A stretch of DNA of 64,000 nt from Curvularia sp. ZM96 (lineage: Eukaryota > Ascomycota > Dothideomycetes > Pleosporales > Pleosporaceae), in NCBI GenBank assembly GCA_022457065.1, contig JAJGBQ010000003.1, forward strand, positions 3,410,001-3,474,000, in the 5' to 3' direction. Positions 12,524 through 21,479 of this stretch are shown piece by piece. Each line of letters starts with the position of its first letter. The stretch's first letter is position 1. The position numbers and the translations under genes are program-made. The notes beneath the pieces were generated by a model. The model did no database searches and had not been told where the DNA came from. It saw only the letters and a program-made list of their open reading frames with translations.

Positions 12524-13336
12524 TTATGCGGCACCACCGTCCAGAGTCAGAACCTTTCCGTTGACCCATTCACCCTCCTTGCTGACTAGGAAACCAACCA
12601 CGTTGGCGACATCCTGTGGCCAGCCATTTCGGTGCAGTGGGGATGCGTGCGCGGCCATCTGCTGGCGTTGCTCAGCGGTGTAATCTGTTCCGTTAGGGAT
12701 GTAGTGGTGCGAGACTTCGTGGAACATGTCTGTGACGGTACCGCCTGGGGCAACGGCATTGACAGTGATCTTCTTGTCGCCGCAGTCCTTTGAGAAGATG
12801 CGCACAAAGGAGTCGACGGCGCCCTTGGATCCAGAGTACAGCGAGTGCTTTGGGACGCTGAAGTCCTTGGAGGTGTTGGAGGAAGTGAGGACGATGCGGC
12901 CACCCTCAGTCAAGTGGCGGTAAGCCTCGCGAGCAACAAAGAATTGGCCTCGGGTGTTGAGGCTGAAGACGCGGTCGAATTCCTCCTCAGTCACGTCCTT
13001 GAGGTGGCCGAAGCTCACGACACCGGAGTTGCTGACGGCGATGTCGAGGTGGCCAAAGTGGGCTACTGCCTGGTCAAAGAGCTTTACGATCTCAGGGACC
13101 TGGCGGATGTCGGCCTTGATGGCAATGGCATCGCTTCCCAGCGCCTTGATCTCGGAGACGACCTTTTCAGCGTCCTTGGTAGAGTTGGCGTAGTTGACGA
13201 CGACTTTGGCGCCAAGGCGGCCGAGATGGGTGGCTACGGCTGCACCAATGCCTCGACCAGAGCCAGTGACAAGGGCGACTTTGCCATCAAGTCGGCCGGG
13301 GATGTAGGTTTCGGATCCGTTCTCTACGTGGGGCAT
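12524..13336 (-). CDS. Short-chain dehydrogenase, MdpC/THN-reductase-like
   Basis: An uninterrupted 270-aa frame matches the classical SDR family at the length of fungal 1,3,8-trihydroxynaphthalene and versicolorin/emodin ketoreductases. The cofactor motif TGSGRGIG lies at residues 24-31. The catalytic triad can be read as Ser153, Tyr167 and Lys171, and a VNAVAPGGTVTDM segment follows. The Gly-rich loop and the Arg in it suggest NADPH use. In monodictyphenone and related pathways MdpC reduces an emodin-derived hydroquinone, allowing loss of a hydroxyl with the help of a dehydratase (route to chrysophanol). Here a dehydratase homologue lies 2.3 kb away. A melanin-type substrate cannot be excluded from sequence alone, but the neighbourhood favours an anthraquinone substrate. 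Confidence 0.88.
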   Translation of the reverse strand: MPHVENGSETYIPGRLDGKVALVTGSGRGIGAAVATHLGRLGAKVVVNYANSTKDAEKVVSEIKALGSDAIAIKADIRQVPEIVKLFDQAVAHFGHLDIAVSNSGVVSFGHLKDVTEEEFDRVFSLNTRGQFFVAREAYRHLTEGGRIVLTSSNTSKDFSVPKHSLYSGSKGAVDSFVRIFSKDCGDKKITVNAVAPGGTVTDMFHEVSHHYIPNGTDYTAEQRQQMAAHASPLHRNGWPQDVANVVGFLVSKEGEWVNGKVLTLDGGAA

Positions 13337-14101
13337 TTTGAAAATTGGTGTGACTGAGAAAGGAGAAAGAGAAAGAGAAGTATAAGTTGGTTCGAAAATC
13401 TAGGAAATGCTGATGTGCAATTGTGAAGCTGTAGCGTCCATTCGTTGCTTATGTGCTTTCGTCAGGTTCATACAGACCGTGAATAGACTTCGAAGCGGCT
13501 CATTGTGTGGAGTTCACAGCATCGATTACGCGCACTATACCGTTGCTATGGGATATGCACGAGATCAAAATCAATCCGATCTCCAATCATCAGTGTTGTA
13601 GGGTCATAGTCGCTGAATGATGTTGATCCATCGCCCCGGGTCTCTAGTCGGCACGGAGCGAAGTGGTTTGTCCCGATCGGGACATGGCCCGAATAGCCCA
13701 ACTTCACAGTTTGAAGTCATAACACCACGGATATTCGGAGCTCATTATAGGCTAATATCTTTCTTTTTGAGCCAATGGCGTGCTATAATGCAATGATAGT
13801 CCATCAAATAAGCAGTTTCTCGACACAACAATCATGTCGATTCGGGTAAACACCATGCGCTCCGTTACCAGACGCCTTTGTGCCGGCGATCGGATCTTCC
13901 ACTAGTACCCTGTCGGTAAGATCCTTCCAACCAATTAAGTCGGTATAATAATCTTCTTCTCTATGCAGCTTTGAAAGCGATTATTATTAAAGACAAGAGA
14001 GGAGAGATTGTGTAACGTTGACTCAGTTCATCCTCAAATCATTTGCTGGGCCAAGTAGAGCGGCTCTCTTTACTTCAACGTCTCATTCAAACATTGCCAA
14101 G
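13337..14101. promoter_or_regulatory. Divergent promoter, ketoreductase / NmrA gene
   Basis: A 765-bp head-to-head region. It contains a perfect 16-bp palindrome at 13669-13684 and, just beside it, a degenerate relative of the cluster motif (TCGG-CACGGA-GCGA, 13648-13661). Transcription factors could act on both genes from here. Shared regulation is inferred from geometry. Confidence 0.55.
13669..13684. promoter_or_regulatory. 16-bp perfect palindrome TGTCCCGATCGGGACA
   Basis: The sequence equals its own reverse complement over 16 bases and contains CCG-AT-CGG, an everted pair of Zn2Cys6-type half-sites. It lies 333 bp upstream of the ketoreductase start and 418 bp upstream of the NmrA gene start. 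Confidence 0.5.
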
Positions 14102-14887
14102 ATGGTGTGCTACTCAATTCTCGGTGCTACAGGTAACTGCGGCACCGCCCTCCTTGAGCTTCTGCTCAAGAACACCGATGCCAAAGTCAAAGCCTACTGC
14201 CGCAACAAGGACAAGCTCTTTCGACTAGTCCCAGCAGCCGCCAACAATCCTAGGGTTGAAGTCTTCAATGGAAGCATCTTGGATGCTGATCTACTTGGCA
14301 AAGCTATGTACGGTTCCAAAGCCGTCTTCCTTACAGCCACTACAAACGACAACGTACCTGGATGCCACATTAGCCAAGACCTTGCCCACACCGTTATCAA
14401 GGCACTGGAGAAGACCAAGAACGACAACAATGCGCCACCCATGCCGAAACTAGTTCTGCTATCCTCGGCCACCATAGATCCTTGGATCAGTCGAAAGAAC
14501 CCTTGGGTTAACGCCATTGTTCGCCGGTCAGCGTGGCATGTGTACCGAGACTTGGAGCTTGCAGAAGAGTTCTTGAGGAAGCATGAAGACTGGGTCAAGT
14601 GTGTGTACATCAAGCCAGGAGGTTTATCAGTAGACATCCAAAGGGGCCACAGGTTGACGCTGGACGATGAGGAGTCGTTTGTTTCTTACCTTGATATTGC
14701 AGCTGGTATGATTGAAACGGCCGAGGACGAAGAGGGCAAGTGGGACAATAAGAATGTTGGTGTGGTGAATGCAGGTGGCAAGGCTAAGTTTCCTAAGGGC
14801 ACGCCCAAGTGTATCTTGTGCGGCTTGTTGACTTATTACTTTCCTTTCCTGTACCCTTATCTTCCGTCGGGTACGGGACCTGCTTAA
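14102..14887 (+). CDS. NmrA-like NAD(P)-binding oxidoreductase, MdpK/AvfA-like
   Basis: A single exon encodes 261 aa. The ATG at 14102 is preferred over the TTG that opens the frame at 14018 because it puts the Rossmann motif GATGNCG at residues 8-14, as in NmrA/AvfA proteins. A second strand-loop (VFNGSILDADLL), LVLLSSATIDPW and an IKPGGL segment complete an atypical SDR fold. No clear YxxxK catalytic pair is seen, as is usual in this group. AvfA in aflatoxin and MdpK in monodictyphenone clusters belong to this family and act on anthraquinone intermediates, although their chemistry is poorly resolved. It is divergent from the ketoreductase gene and probably shares its promoter. Confidence 0.82.
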   Translation: MVCYSILGATGNCGTALLELLLKNTDAKVKAYCRNKDKLFRLVPAAANNPRVEVFNGSILDADLLGKAMYGSKAVFLTATTNDNVPGCHISQDLAHTVIKALEKTKNDNNAPPMPKLVLLSSATIDPWISRKNPWVNAIVRRSAWHVYRDLELAEEFLRKHEDWVKCVYIKPGGLSVDIQRGHRLTLDDEESFVSYLDIAAGMIETAEDEEGKWDNKNVGVVNAGGKAKFPKGTPKCILCGLLTYYFPFLYPYLPSGTGPA

Positions 14888-15669
14888 TTATACCACTTGT
14901 TTTCAGTTTTTCTACAAAGTTTTTCCGTATCTTAGTAGTATTAGGAATGGTATTGGAATTGAAGCTTTAATATCACAAAAACACTCCTCACAGGTTCCTC
15001 ATGTTGTTGTTGAAATATGATTCGACATCACTTGCCTAGCATATTATCAGGAATACCAAGTGCCATTAAGCCACGTGAGAAATAGTCGAGAAGCGTAGAC
15101 CACCCTACGTTTAGTTGGAAATCTAACTCGACGATATGTTAAACCTATGATTCCTGAACACACGAAGCTTCAATCTCGTAGGCGTAGGTGTACATTTGAG
15201 CTCTTTCGATTGTGACGAACATTCTGCTATACTATCTATTGCGGAATAGACGCGTTTTTTCTCTGCTGTCATCTTCTAAAACATATATTGTGCGCTTTGT
15301 TGCTCATGTTGTTCGAATATTTCCTTTGCAGCTGTGCGACATCATCACAAAGCGTTTTCTCTTACTGAATACAGCACTTGCTGCTTTCAAACACAGGTCT
15401 TGAATGTCTCTCCTGGCTATCCAATCAGCGGGCATTCTCATTATTCCGAAACGTTGTTATTAAAACTGGGCTCGGGCTAATGCTAGGCCATTCCTCCATA
15501 TGTGCCGATGCCAAGCATGCGAGAGCGGCAGGACTGTTCGGGACTAACCGACGCCCGACCATCGCGACTTTGAAAATGAAGTCTACAAAACTACACAATA
15601 GGAGATATCATTTTGGTTTCTCGTCCATTCGGTGTGAAACTAAGAGCAAATCTTCGAAGAAAATTCACG
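14888..15669. promoter_or_regulatory. Intergenic / promoter of dehydratase gene
   Basis: About 0.78 kb. It holds the NmrA gene's 3' end and the dehydratase promoter, including one exact TCGG-N6-CCGA element (15538-15551). Frames of 63 and 110 codons occur but have no domain and overlap the true start in another frame. Confidence 0.5.
15538..15551. promoter_or_regulatory. TCGG-N6-CCGA inverted repeat, site 1
   Basis: TCGG-GACTAA-CCGA lies 119 bp upstream of the dehydratase ATG. It has the same half-sites and spacing as the elements at 18135 and 21053. The half-sites resemble the TCG/CGA arms of AflR sites but with a wider spacer. Binding by the cluster's AflR-like protein is an inference. Confidence 0.6.
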
Positions 15670-16273
15670 ATGCCTCACAAGACGGAAGTCAGGCCGGCCC
15701 AAGCAGGTAATCTCTTGATTCAAGTCTCTTTAGCGCTGATACGCTAGTACTAACATTGTCACTACAGACATTGTTGAGTGCCAGGCTGCCGCGTTTGAGT
15801 GGGCTGAGAGTTATGACACCAAAGATTGGGATCGCCTTTCCAGGTGTCTCGCACCTGAACTCTACGTAAGACCGCCGAATCAATCTGCATATGTGACTCA
15901 GTACTGATGCATATACCAGATTGATTACCGCACTGTCATGGGAATGATGTGGGAGAAGATGCCTGCTGCAGAATTCCTTGGCATGGCTTCCAGCCCCAAG
16001 TTCCTCGGTAATGCACGTATCAAAACCCAGCATTTCATGGGTCAGACGAAGTGGATTCAGAAAGAGCCTGGTTACATCATTGGGTACCATCAGATGCGTG
16101 TGGCGCATCAGAAATACGAAGATGATGATCTCACTAAAGTGCTCTACAAAGGCCATGCTCATGGCAAAGCAACCCTACACTATCGTCAAGTAGACGGCGA
16201 ATGGAAATTTGCTGGCCTTGAGCCTGATATTCGCTGGTCTGAGGGTGATTACGGCAAGATCTTCCAGGAATGA
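15670..16273 (+). CDS. Scytalone dehydratase-like enzyme, MdpB-like
   Basis: Three exons, 15670-15706, 15768-15865 and 15920-16273 (introns of 61 and 54 bp), give 162 aa, close to fungal scytalone dehydratases. By alignment from memory with the Magnaporthe enzyme (offset of two residues), the catalytic and binding residues Tyr30, Asp31, Tyr50, His85 and His110 correspond to Tyr28, Asp29, Tyr48, His83 and His108, all present. Ser129 and Asn131 correspond to Gly127 and Ala129, so two substrate contacts are lost. That fits a paralogue working on a larger substrate. In the mdp cluster MdpB acts after the ketoreductase MdpC. The whole protein keeps the NTF2-like cone fold signature ending in GEWKFAGLEPDIRW. 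The first exon is only 37 bp but has consensus splice sites. Confidence 0.88.
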
Positions 16274-17186
16274 CTGTACAACAAGGCAATGGATAGTGTA
16301 ATGTAATCAAGAAACATGTGGGTGAATGTACAAATGTTTTCGCAATCAGCACCTTTTTTGCCAGCAGAATGATCCGAGACAAAGGATAAGATGACATGAG
16401 ATAGCATTCATGACTCATTTCAAAGTTTAGCCCTTTGCTCGACATTTGCTTTCCTGCAATAATCGGGCTTCTAATGCATTATCTGACACCTGACTTCATT
16501 CCACATTTTTGAATCTTTGGATGCCTTATCGTGCCAGGTGGTAACATGAGATTGTATATGAGGTAGCCTGATCAGGCCTCCTAGGTATGTATGTTAATCT
16601 GCCAAGGCAAGAGGGATTCGACTGTCTCTTGTACACTTGTCCGTTTCCAGACACGACATGACTTTATGCATCTGCAAAACGTTTGGGTATTGACTCTGGC
16701 TACATTAGTATGTACATGTAGGAGTAGCCTTAATGGATCTTGATCGACATCAAGAGAGCAGGCCAATGCCTAGCTAGATGCCTGAAAAAGAATGATGGCC
16801 CTGTTGAAGCAGTGGGTACCAATGGGGCCGGTGTGCATGGTACTACGTGATATCGGGCCGATTAGGCTTCTTTGTACCGAGAAGACGGCGATCTCCAGAC
16901 AGTGTAGGTAGGTGATCAATTTAAAAATTGGACTGTTAACACATGACTGCGAGAGCCAATGGTTTCATTTGAATTGTTTCTAATACTTCCGATATTCATG
17001 CCGCTCATGTTGGATGTCCAAAGTGACATCACCATTATGCACCTTAAAGCCATCCACTTCTCGATCGCCCTTCACCTTTGTCTACATTCTTAGCGCATTC
17101 GGGATAATAGGTACATAGAGAGACCTTTGATGACCCGTAGTTGCATTCTCCTCTGCCAATAGATATACACGATTCTCCAACCAGAA
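16274..17186. other. Intergenic, convergent 3' ends
   Basis: About 0.9 kb between the stops of the dehydratase (plus) and the first DUF1772 gene (minus). No frame with a recognisable domain was found. It presumably contains both terminators. Confidence 0.5.
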
Positions 17187-17785
17187 TCACTTTTGCAACT
17201 TCGCGGCCAACGCGATCAGGGACGCAACTAGTGGCAAGGTCGCACGAACAGCATGCCATCGAGACCACTTATCCAGGGATTTATGCAGAACCTTGTTAGT
17301 TGCCTGATCCATCCAGACTGCGCCAGTACCTCCGTTCTTGCCCTTGCTCTGGTCTAGATTCGCAATAGATGCCTCGAGGGGAAAGATCATCACTCTTTCC
17401 CACCATGCTACTTGTAAGAGTGTAGCAAATGAAGCTGCAAAAGGCTTCCATTGCGCAGCTTTGGCAGGATCGGGGTGTTGCGAAAGAAGGGCAGCAGTTA
17501 TGCCGAACAAGAAAGCGAAAGTCGCATTCAACGGCTCCAGCCATGCCCCGCCGCGTCGGGATGTCTCCAAAAGCTGTATGATTGCGCTGCTAGATGTGTT
17601 CAGTTTAATGATCGGGACGACCCAAAGGTTGAAGGACCACGCTATGCCTATATCATATGTTCGATCAGTGCCTTCGTTACGACTATTCCGACCGAAAGCG
17701 ACGAACCTGAAACGATAAACAGGGAGACAATCATTCCCCAATGAACTAGCGGTATAATATAGAAAATTGTGTCCATGGTAGCCAT
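17187..17785 (-). CDS. DUF1772 anthrone oxygenase-like protein (copy 1)
   Basis: Two exons are proposed on the minus strand: 17785-17707 and 17647-17187, with a 59-bp intron (17706-17648, GT..TATAG), giving 179 aa. An unspliced frame of 272 codons covers the region, but its N-terminal part is intronic and in the wrong frame. The spliced version starts MATMDTIFYIIPLVHWGM, places the intron after an ...VSG that matches the intron position after LLSG in copy 2, and restores the DUF1772 order: an N-terminal membrane segment, PLNATFAFLFG, and a C-terminal KWSRWHAVRATLP helix. DUF1772 proteins such as HypC and TpcL oxidise anthrones to anthraquinones and are small membrane-associated oxygenases. 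This copy is the more diverged one, with an extended, charged loop (about 120-150). Its exact role is uncertain. Confidence 0.75.
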
Positions 17786-18411
17786 ATTGGTTGAGAGTCG
17801 GCGTGAGTGTACGCAGCGCAGGTTGCACAACCAGATTGCGTTGCTGCAGTAGTTTGCTCTTGATTAGATATGTGAGGGTAGAGAATCTTGAGTCCTTTTG
17901 GCAAAATGAAGAAATCAGCCCTGTCGGAGTCGAAATAGTTTCCTGAAGTGAAGCTCGTAAGGAGCCGACAGTGCAAGAAAGTGTTATTAATGCAGGAGCG
18001 CCCATTCAAATCCTTAAAAGGGCGTTTTCAGTAATCGCCTCAATAGTTTCAGAATGAGGTTCAGAGGTCAATGAGCACAACTTCTAAACCGGTTGTTTTC
18101 GAGCGGTGCAAATGGGGTCGGATGTTGCGTTTGTTCGGATTATCCCGAGCTCTATCCGCGAATGGCATTTCCTCCGAAAAAGAACAAGATGTTTTACACA
18201 AATCATATCTGACATTACATTCACATGTTCTGAGCCGCAAATCCGCACGGTATGATGAAGATAAACTCCGGATGTAGTATATATCCGATGCAGATAAGAG
18301 GCATGGCGGTAACAGCCAGCAAGACTTGATCAAATCAAGCGCATCGCTCAATTGGCCCTCATATTTCTCGAAATTTCGTAGTATTATTTTTCGAGTATTT
18401 TTTGGACGAAA
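17786..18411. promoter_or_regulatory. Divergent promoter between two DUF1772 genes
   Basis: A 626-bp head-to-head region with one exact TCGG-N6-CCGA element at 18135-18148, 264 bp from the plus-strand start and 350 bp from the minus-strand start. Long frames crossing it belong to the unspliced shadow of copy 1. Confidence 0.6.
18135..18148. promoter_or_regulatory. TCGG-N6-CCGA inverted repeat, site 2
   Basis: TCGG-ATTATC-CCGA in the divergent promoter of the two DUF1772 genes. With its flanks (TTCGGATTATCCCGAG) it differs at only two of 16 positions from site 3 in the PKS promoter. Confidence 0.65.
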
Positions 18412-19026
18412 ATGTCTGAAGTCCTCATTCACGCGGCGCACGCTTGGGGCGTCACAGGAGCAGCGCTTCTCTCAGGTAAGCGTCTTGCATTGTGCTTCAA
18501 ACTACGACAAAAGGAAACAAATCAAAACTTGCAGTAGAGACTTACTGATCTCTTTGTTTCCATGATAGGCTTCATAGTGTGCTTCAGCTATGCTGGGGTA
18601 CCAACGCTCAGCATAGCTCCAGTCGACACTCTCGTGCATCAGTTCAAAACCATGTACAACATTGGAAAAGCTACATCACCACTTATTGCCATCACTGTCA
18701 CTATCTGTAATGGGTACTCTGCCTATTGCGCTAAGGACAGTACCGATCTAATCGGCGATTTGGTGTCCCCGTTTGCTTTATACACAGCAGCCACAGTGTG
18801 TGTACCTTCCATTGTTCCGTACACGTTGCTGTACATGGAGCCTGCTGTGAACAAAAGACTGTTGACCTTGGGCGGGATGGTGGAGAACGGTACCAAAGCG
18901 AAGGATCTTGGTGTTGGCGATGAGGAAGTTCGGGGCATGTTGAAGAGGTGGAAGGGGATGAACTTTGTTCGAGCCGCACTTGTAGCTACTGGAGCTGTTC
19001 TAAGCGCTGTGGCTACCTTCCGTTAG
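18412..19026 (+). CDS. DUF1772 anthrone oxygenase (copy 2)
   Basis: Exons 18412-18475 and 18569-19026, with a 93-bp intron (18476-18568), encode 173 aa. The protein has the classical four-helix DUF1772 layout: HAWGVTGAALLSG, a second segment around ATSPLIAITVTICNGY, a third in VCVPSIVPYTLLYM, and a C-terminal RWKGMNFVRAALVATGAVLSA helix. The motif PYTLLYMEPAVNKRLL near residue 110 corresponds to the conserved PFT..vM.ptN.kL of HypC/TpcL-type anthrone oxygenases. The expected reaction is oxidation of emodin anthrone to emodin. Of the two copies this one looks the more typical, so it is the better candidate for the core oxidation. Confidence 0.85.
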
Positions 19027-19599
19027 GCAGAATACTTGCTGCGCTTGTATGTTTTGGCAGCATATCTAGTGTGAGGTGATATCAAATTATGTAACCATTT
19101 ACAAATGTTGGGACAAATACTAGTGGCGTCTTACGGGGAGTTTGTAGTACGAGTTCATCAAGCAATGCAGTTCTCTTTGACTAGTTGCTTCTTCTAATGA
19201 CGAATTTCACGCTGCCAATAGTCCACGACATTTCCACGAATATCACGAACTGCTCTCAGCATGTGTGCTCGATAGTTTCTAAGTCATTGATCTAAATACA
19301 ACAGCATGTGGACATCCACTGATTGCTCTACCTCACTTGTTTCAAGAAACCATCTTCTGGTTCATCCTCGTTATTGTTACATTACTTCCCCTGGATGGAA
19401 GTGAGAGTCAGAACCCCAAGAAAATATAAACAAGTTGCACGTGGGCAAATGAAGTCATGAGCCGATATGTTGAACCCGTCTTGTAAGATAAACGAAAAAA
19501 AGAAATTAACTTTATATCATACAATGTACATGATTTTACACGGAAAATGCAATTGGTATCTATAGTATGTCCACAAGAAGTTTGCCTCGAGATCTGGTA
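19027..19599. other. Intergenic, convergent 3' ends
   Basis: About 0.57 kb between the stops of DUF1772 copy 2 (plus) and the thioesterase (minus). It is AT-rich with A-rich tracts near 19494-19505. No gene is supported. Confidence 0.5.
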
Positions 19600-20613
19600 T
19601 CAAGCGCTCGCACGTGTAACAGGGTATTGCACTTGCTGCATGGGAGTGATGTGTTGCTGTGCATTCCCAATGAGGAACCACCTCTTCTGACCAGCCCGAA
19701 CCTGGAAACCAACTTTGCCGTCGCCAGCGAGTTTTCGCAGAACTTCATCAATGAATGGCTCCAATGCCAAGGTACGTGTCGCTTCGTCCACTGAGCTTCC
19801 ATAGATGTTGTCGACAATGTCTCGGACGACTGGTCGGCTTTGACCGTAGTCGTGAAGATTGCGCAACGCTCTAATGACTTGTTTCTCCCGCCTATATTTC
19901 GAGGACAGTTCGCGGCTAATCTTCGTGTTTAGATCATCGATGGTGATGCCGTGAGCTGGATGGCCAGCCCGACATTTCTGATCCATCATCTTGTGCAGAC
20001 TCGACATGAATACGCCGAGATCCTCCACTGCGCTCGTTCCAGTGCCAAGGATGTTGTCTCCAGTGAACATGGAGTTCTCTTCCTTCAGAATGAAGCACAT
20101 ATGATCTTCCGAGTGACCGGGGGAATGCAACGCCACAACGGTCGCTCCCTCAACACAAAACTCTTGTCCATCATCGATATCTTGCTGCCCTGGTTCGGGG
20201 TCGTTTTTGTAGATGTGGTCTTTCAAGTGTGGATACATTCGAACAAGATCTGGCACGCCTCCAGAGTGGTCGCCATGCCAGTGTGTAATAAGAACATACT
20301 TGATACTAATATTCCGGGACTCCAAAGTCGATGCAAGCAACTTTGCATACTCTGGCTCTCCTCCGGAAGTGTCAATCAGTATGCGAGAGGGACCGGTACC
20401 GATCAGGAACGTGTTCGTGCCTTGAAAGGTGAACTTTCCCGGGTTTTGTCCTCGCACTCGAAGGACTCGTTCTGTTACTTGTTCCACATCGGGTATAGGT
20501 TCAAGGTTGGCAGTTTGACCTTTCAAATAGTCTTCGAAAGCGCAGATATTAAGTGACTTGTTAATCTGTCTGTAGCCGCCCTTATCGTCTGACATAGCTG
20601 GACTATTCGACAT
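19600..20613 (-). CDS. Atrochrysone carboxyl-ACP thioesterase, MdpF-like (metallo-beta-lactamase fold)
   Basis: An uninterrupted 337-aa frame. The Zn-binding HxHxDH motif reads THWHGDHSGG, with His111, His113, Asp115 and His116. A later His in LHSPGHSEDHMCF and the Asp in FTGDNILG complete the di-zinc site. This family replaces the missing TE domain of emodin-type non-reducing PKSs and hydrolyses the octaketide from the ACP as atrochrysone carboxylic acid. It lies head-to-head with the PKS, the usual arrangement in these clusters, and shares an 866-bp promoter with it. The C-terminal region (VRAGQKRWFLI) is typical of the family. The start ATG at 20613 is the only plausible one. Confidence 0.92.
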   Translation of the reverse strand: MSNSPAMSDDKGGYRQINKSLNICAFEDYLKGQTANLEPIPDVEQVTERVLRVRGQNPGKFTFQGTNTFLIGTGPSRILIDTSGGEPEYAKLLASTLESRNISIKYVLITHWHGDHSGGVPDLVRMYPHLKDHIYKNDPEPGQQDIDDGQEFCVEGATVVALHSPGHSEDHMCFILKEENSMFTGDNILGTGTSAVEDLGVFMSSLHKMMDQKCRAGHPAHGITIDDLNTKISRELSSKYRREKQVIRALRNLHDYGQSRPVVRDIVDNIYGSSVDEATRTLALEPFIDEVLRKLAGDGKVGFQVRAGQKRWFLIGNAQQHITPMQQVQYPVTRASA

Positions 20614-21479
20614 GATGAGGGAAAGTTATGTTCGAACCGAGAGCAAAGAATGGAATAGTGATATGTTCGAGACAACTATCCTTTGATAGGTTTTTGAAAT
20701 GCGTACAGTTCCGGAGAGAAATGGTCAGACTCTACTGTATGGTAAGCTTTAAATATTGCTATGAACTAACAATTGTCAGACGGAATATTCCAAGCCATGT
20801 TTGCCACATAGAACTGAGTGAATTCTTATTGGGTCGCATTACATACCATCAGATCTCGATACGCATGGAAAGCAAGTAATTGTTGGGGATCACAGGGTTT
20901 ATGAGTCAGTGTTCCGAAACATGGCGTTATATCTTGCATTATCTGTATCGGCTCTACTTTTTATGTGAGGCGTTGGAGTAGCATTCGGGTTGATGAGGGT
21001 TTGCCAAGAAGGGCCCAACACTCACTCGGTGGAATGCGGCTCGTTTCCCGATTCGGATCATCCCGAATGTTCCGTGCCACAAAAACCCGACGGTATGGTT
21101 GAGAGCCTTTGGTTTCATCATTGGATGCCTTGCGACTGGTTCTCGGGGCCTAATCATCATCCGGCACGTGTGATCAACATTGGTCTTGCTGTGAATAAGC
21201 AGAGTCTACCATGCGACAATTGGGTCGCCCAGTAGTACGGCATAGACCACGAGTTCTGGAGGTATACGCTCATCGCAAGCGGTTGAATACAATAACATCG
21301 ATATGAACCGAGGTTTATTGGCAGTTTCATAGAAATATGAATTGAACTCATATATCTCTATGCAACATCTGCGTTGTTCCCAACTCCGAACCCACCATCA
21401 CCTCACATCCTTTAGTGTTTTATGAGCTGCAGAAGGTGATATTTAATTTCCGGGACTCTATTCATGAGCCTGTGCCATC
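20614..21479. promoter_or_regulatory. Divergent promoter, thioesterase / PKS
   Basis: An 866-bp head-to-head region. It contains one exact TCGG-N6-CCGA element at 21053-21066 with an overlapping CCCGATTCGG to its left. An 83-codon frame at 20628 is not supported by any domain. Confidence 0.65.
21053..21066. promoter_or_regulatory. TCGG-N6-CCGA inverted repeat, site 3
   Basis: TCGG-ATCATC-CCGA, 414 bp upstream of the PKS ATG and 440 bp upstream of the thioesterase ATG. The extended sequence TTCGGATCATCCCGAA is a near-palindrome. Confidence 0.65.

Noticed and set aside
17187..18005. 272-codon unspliced model of the first DUF1772 gene
   Set aside because: The N-terminal part has no similarity to the family; the spliced 179-aa model fits better.
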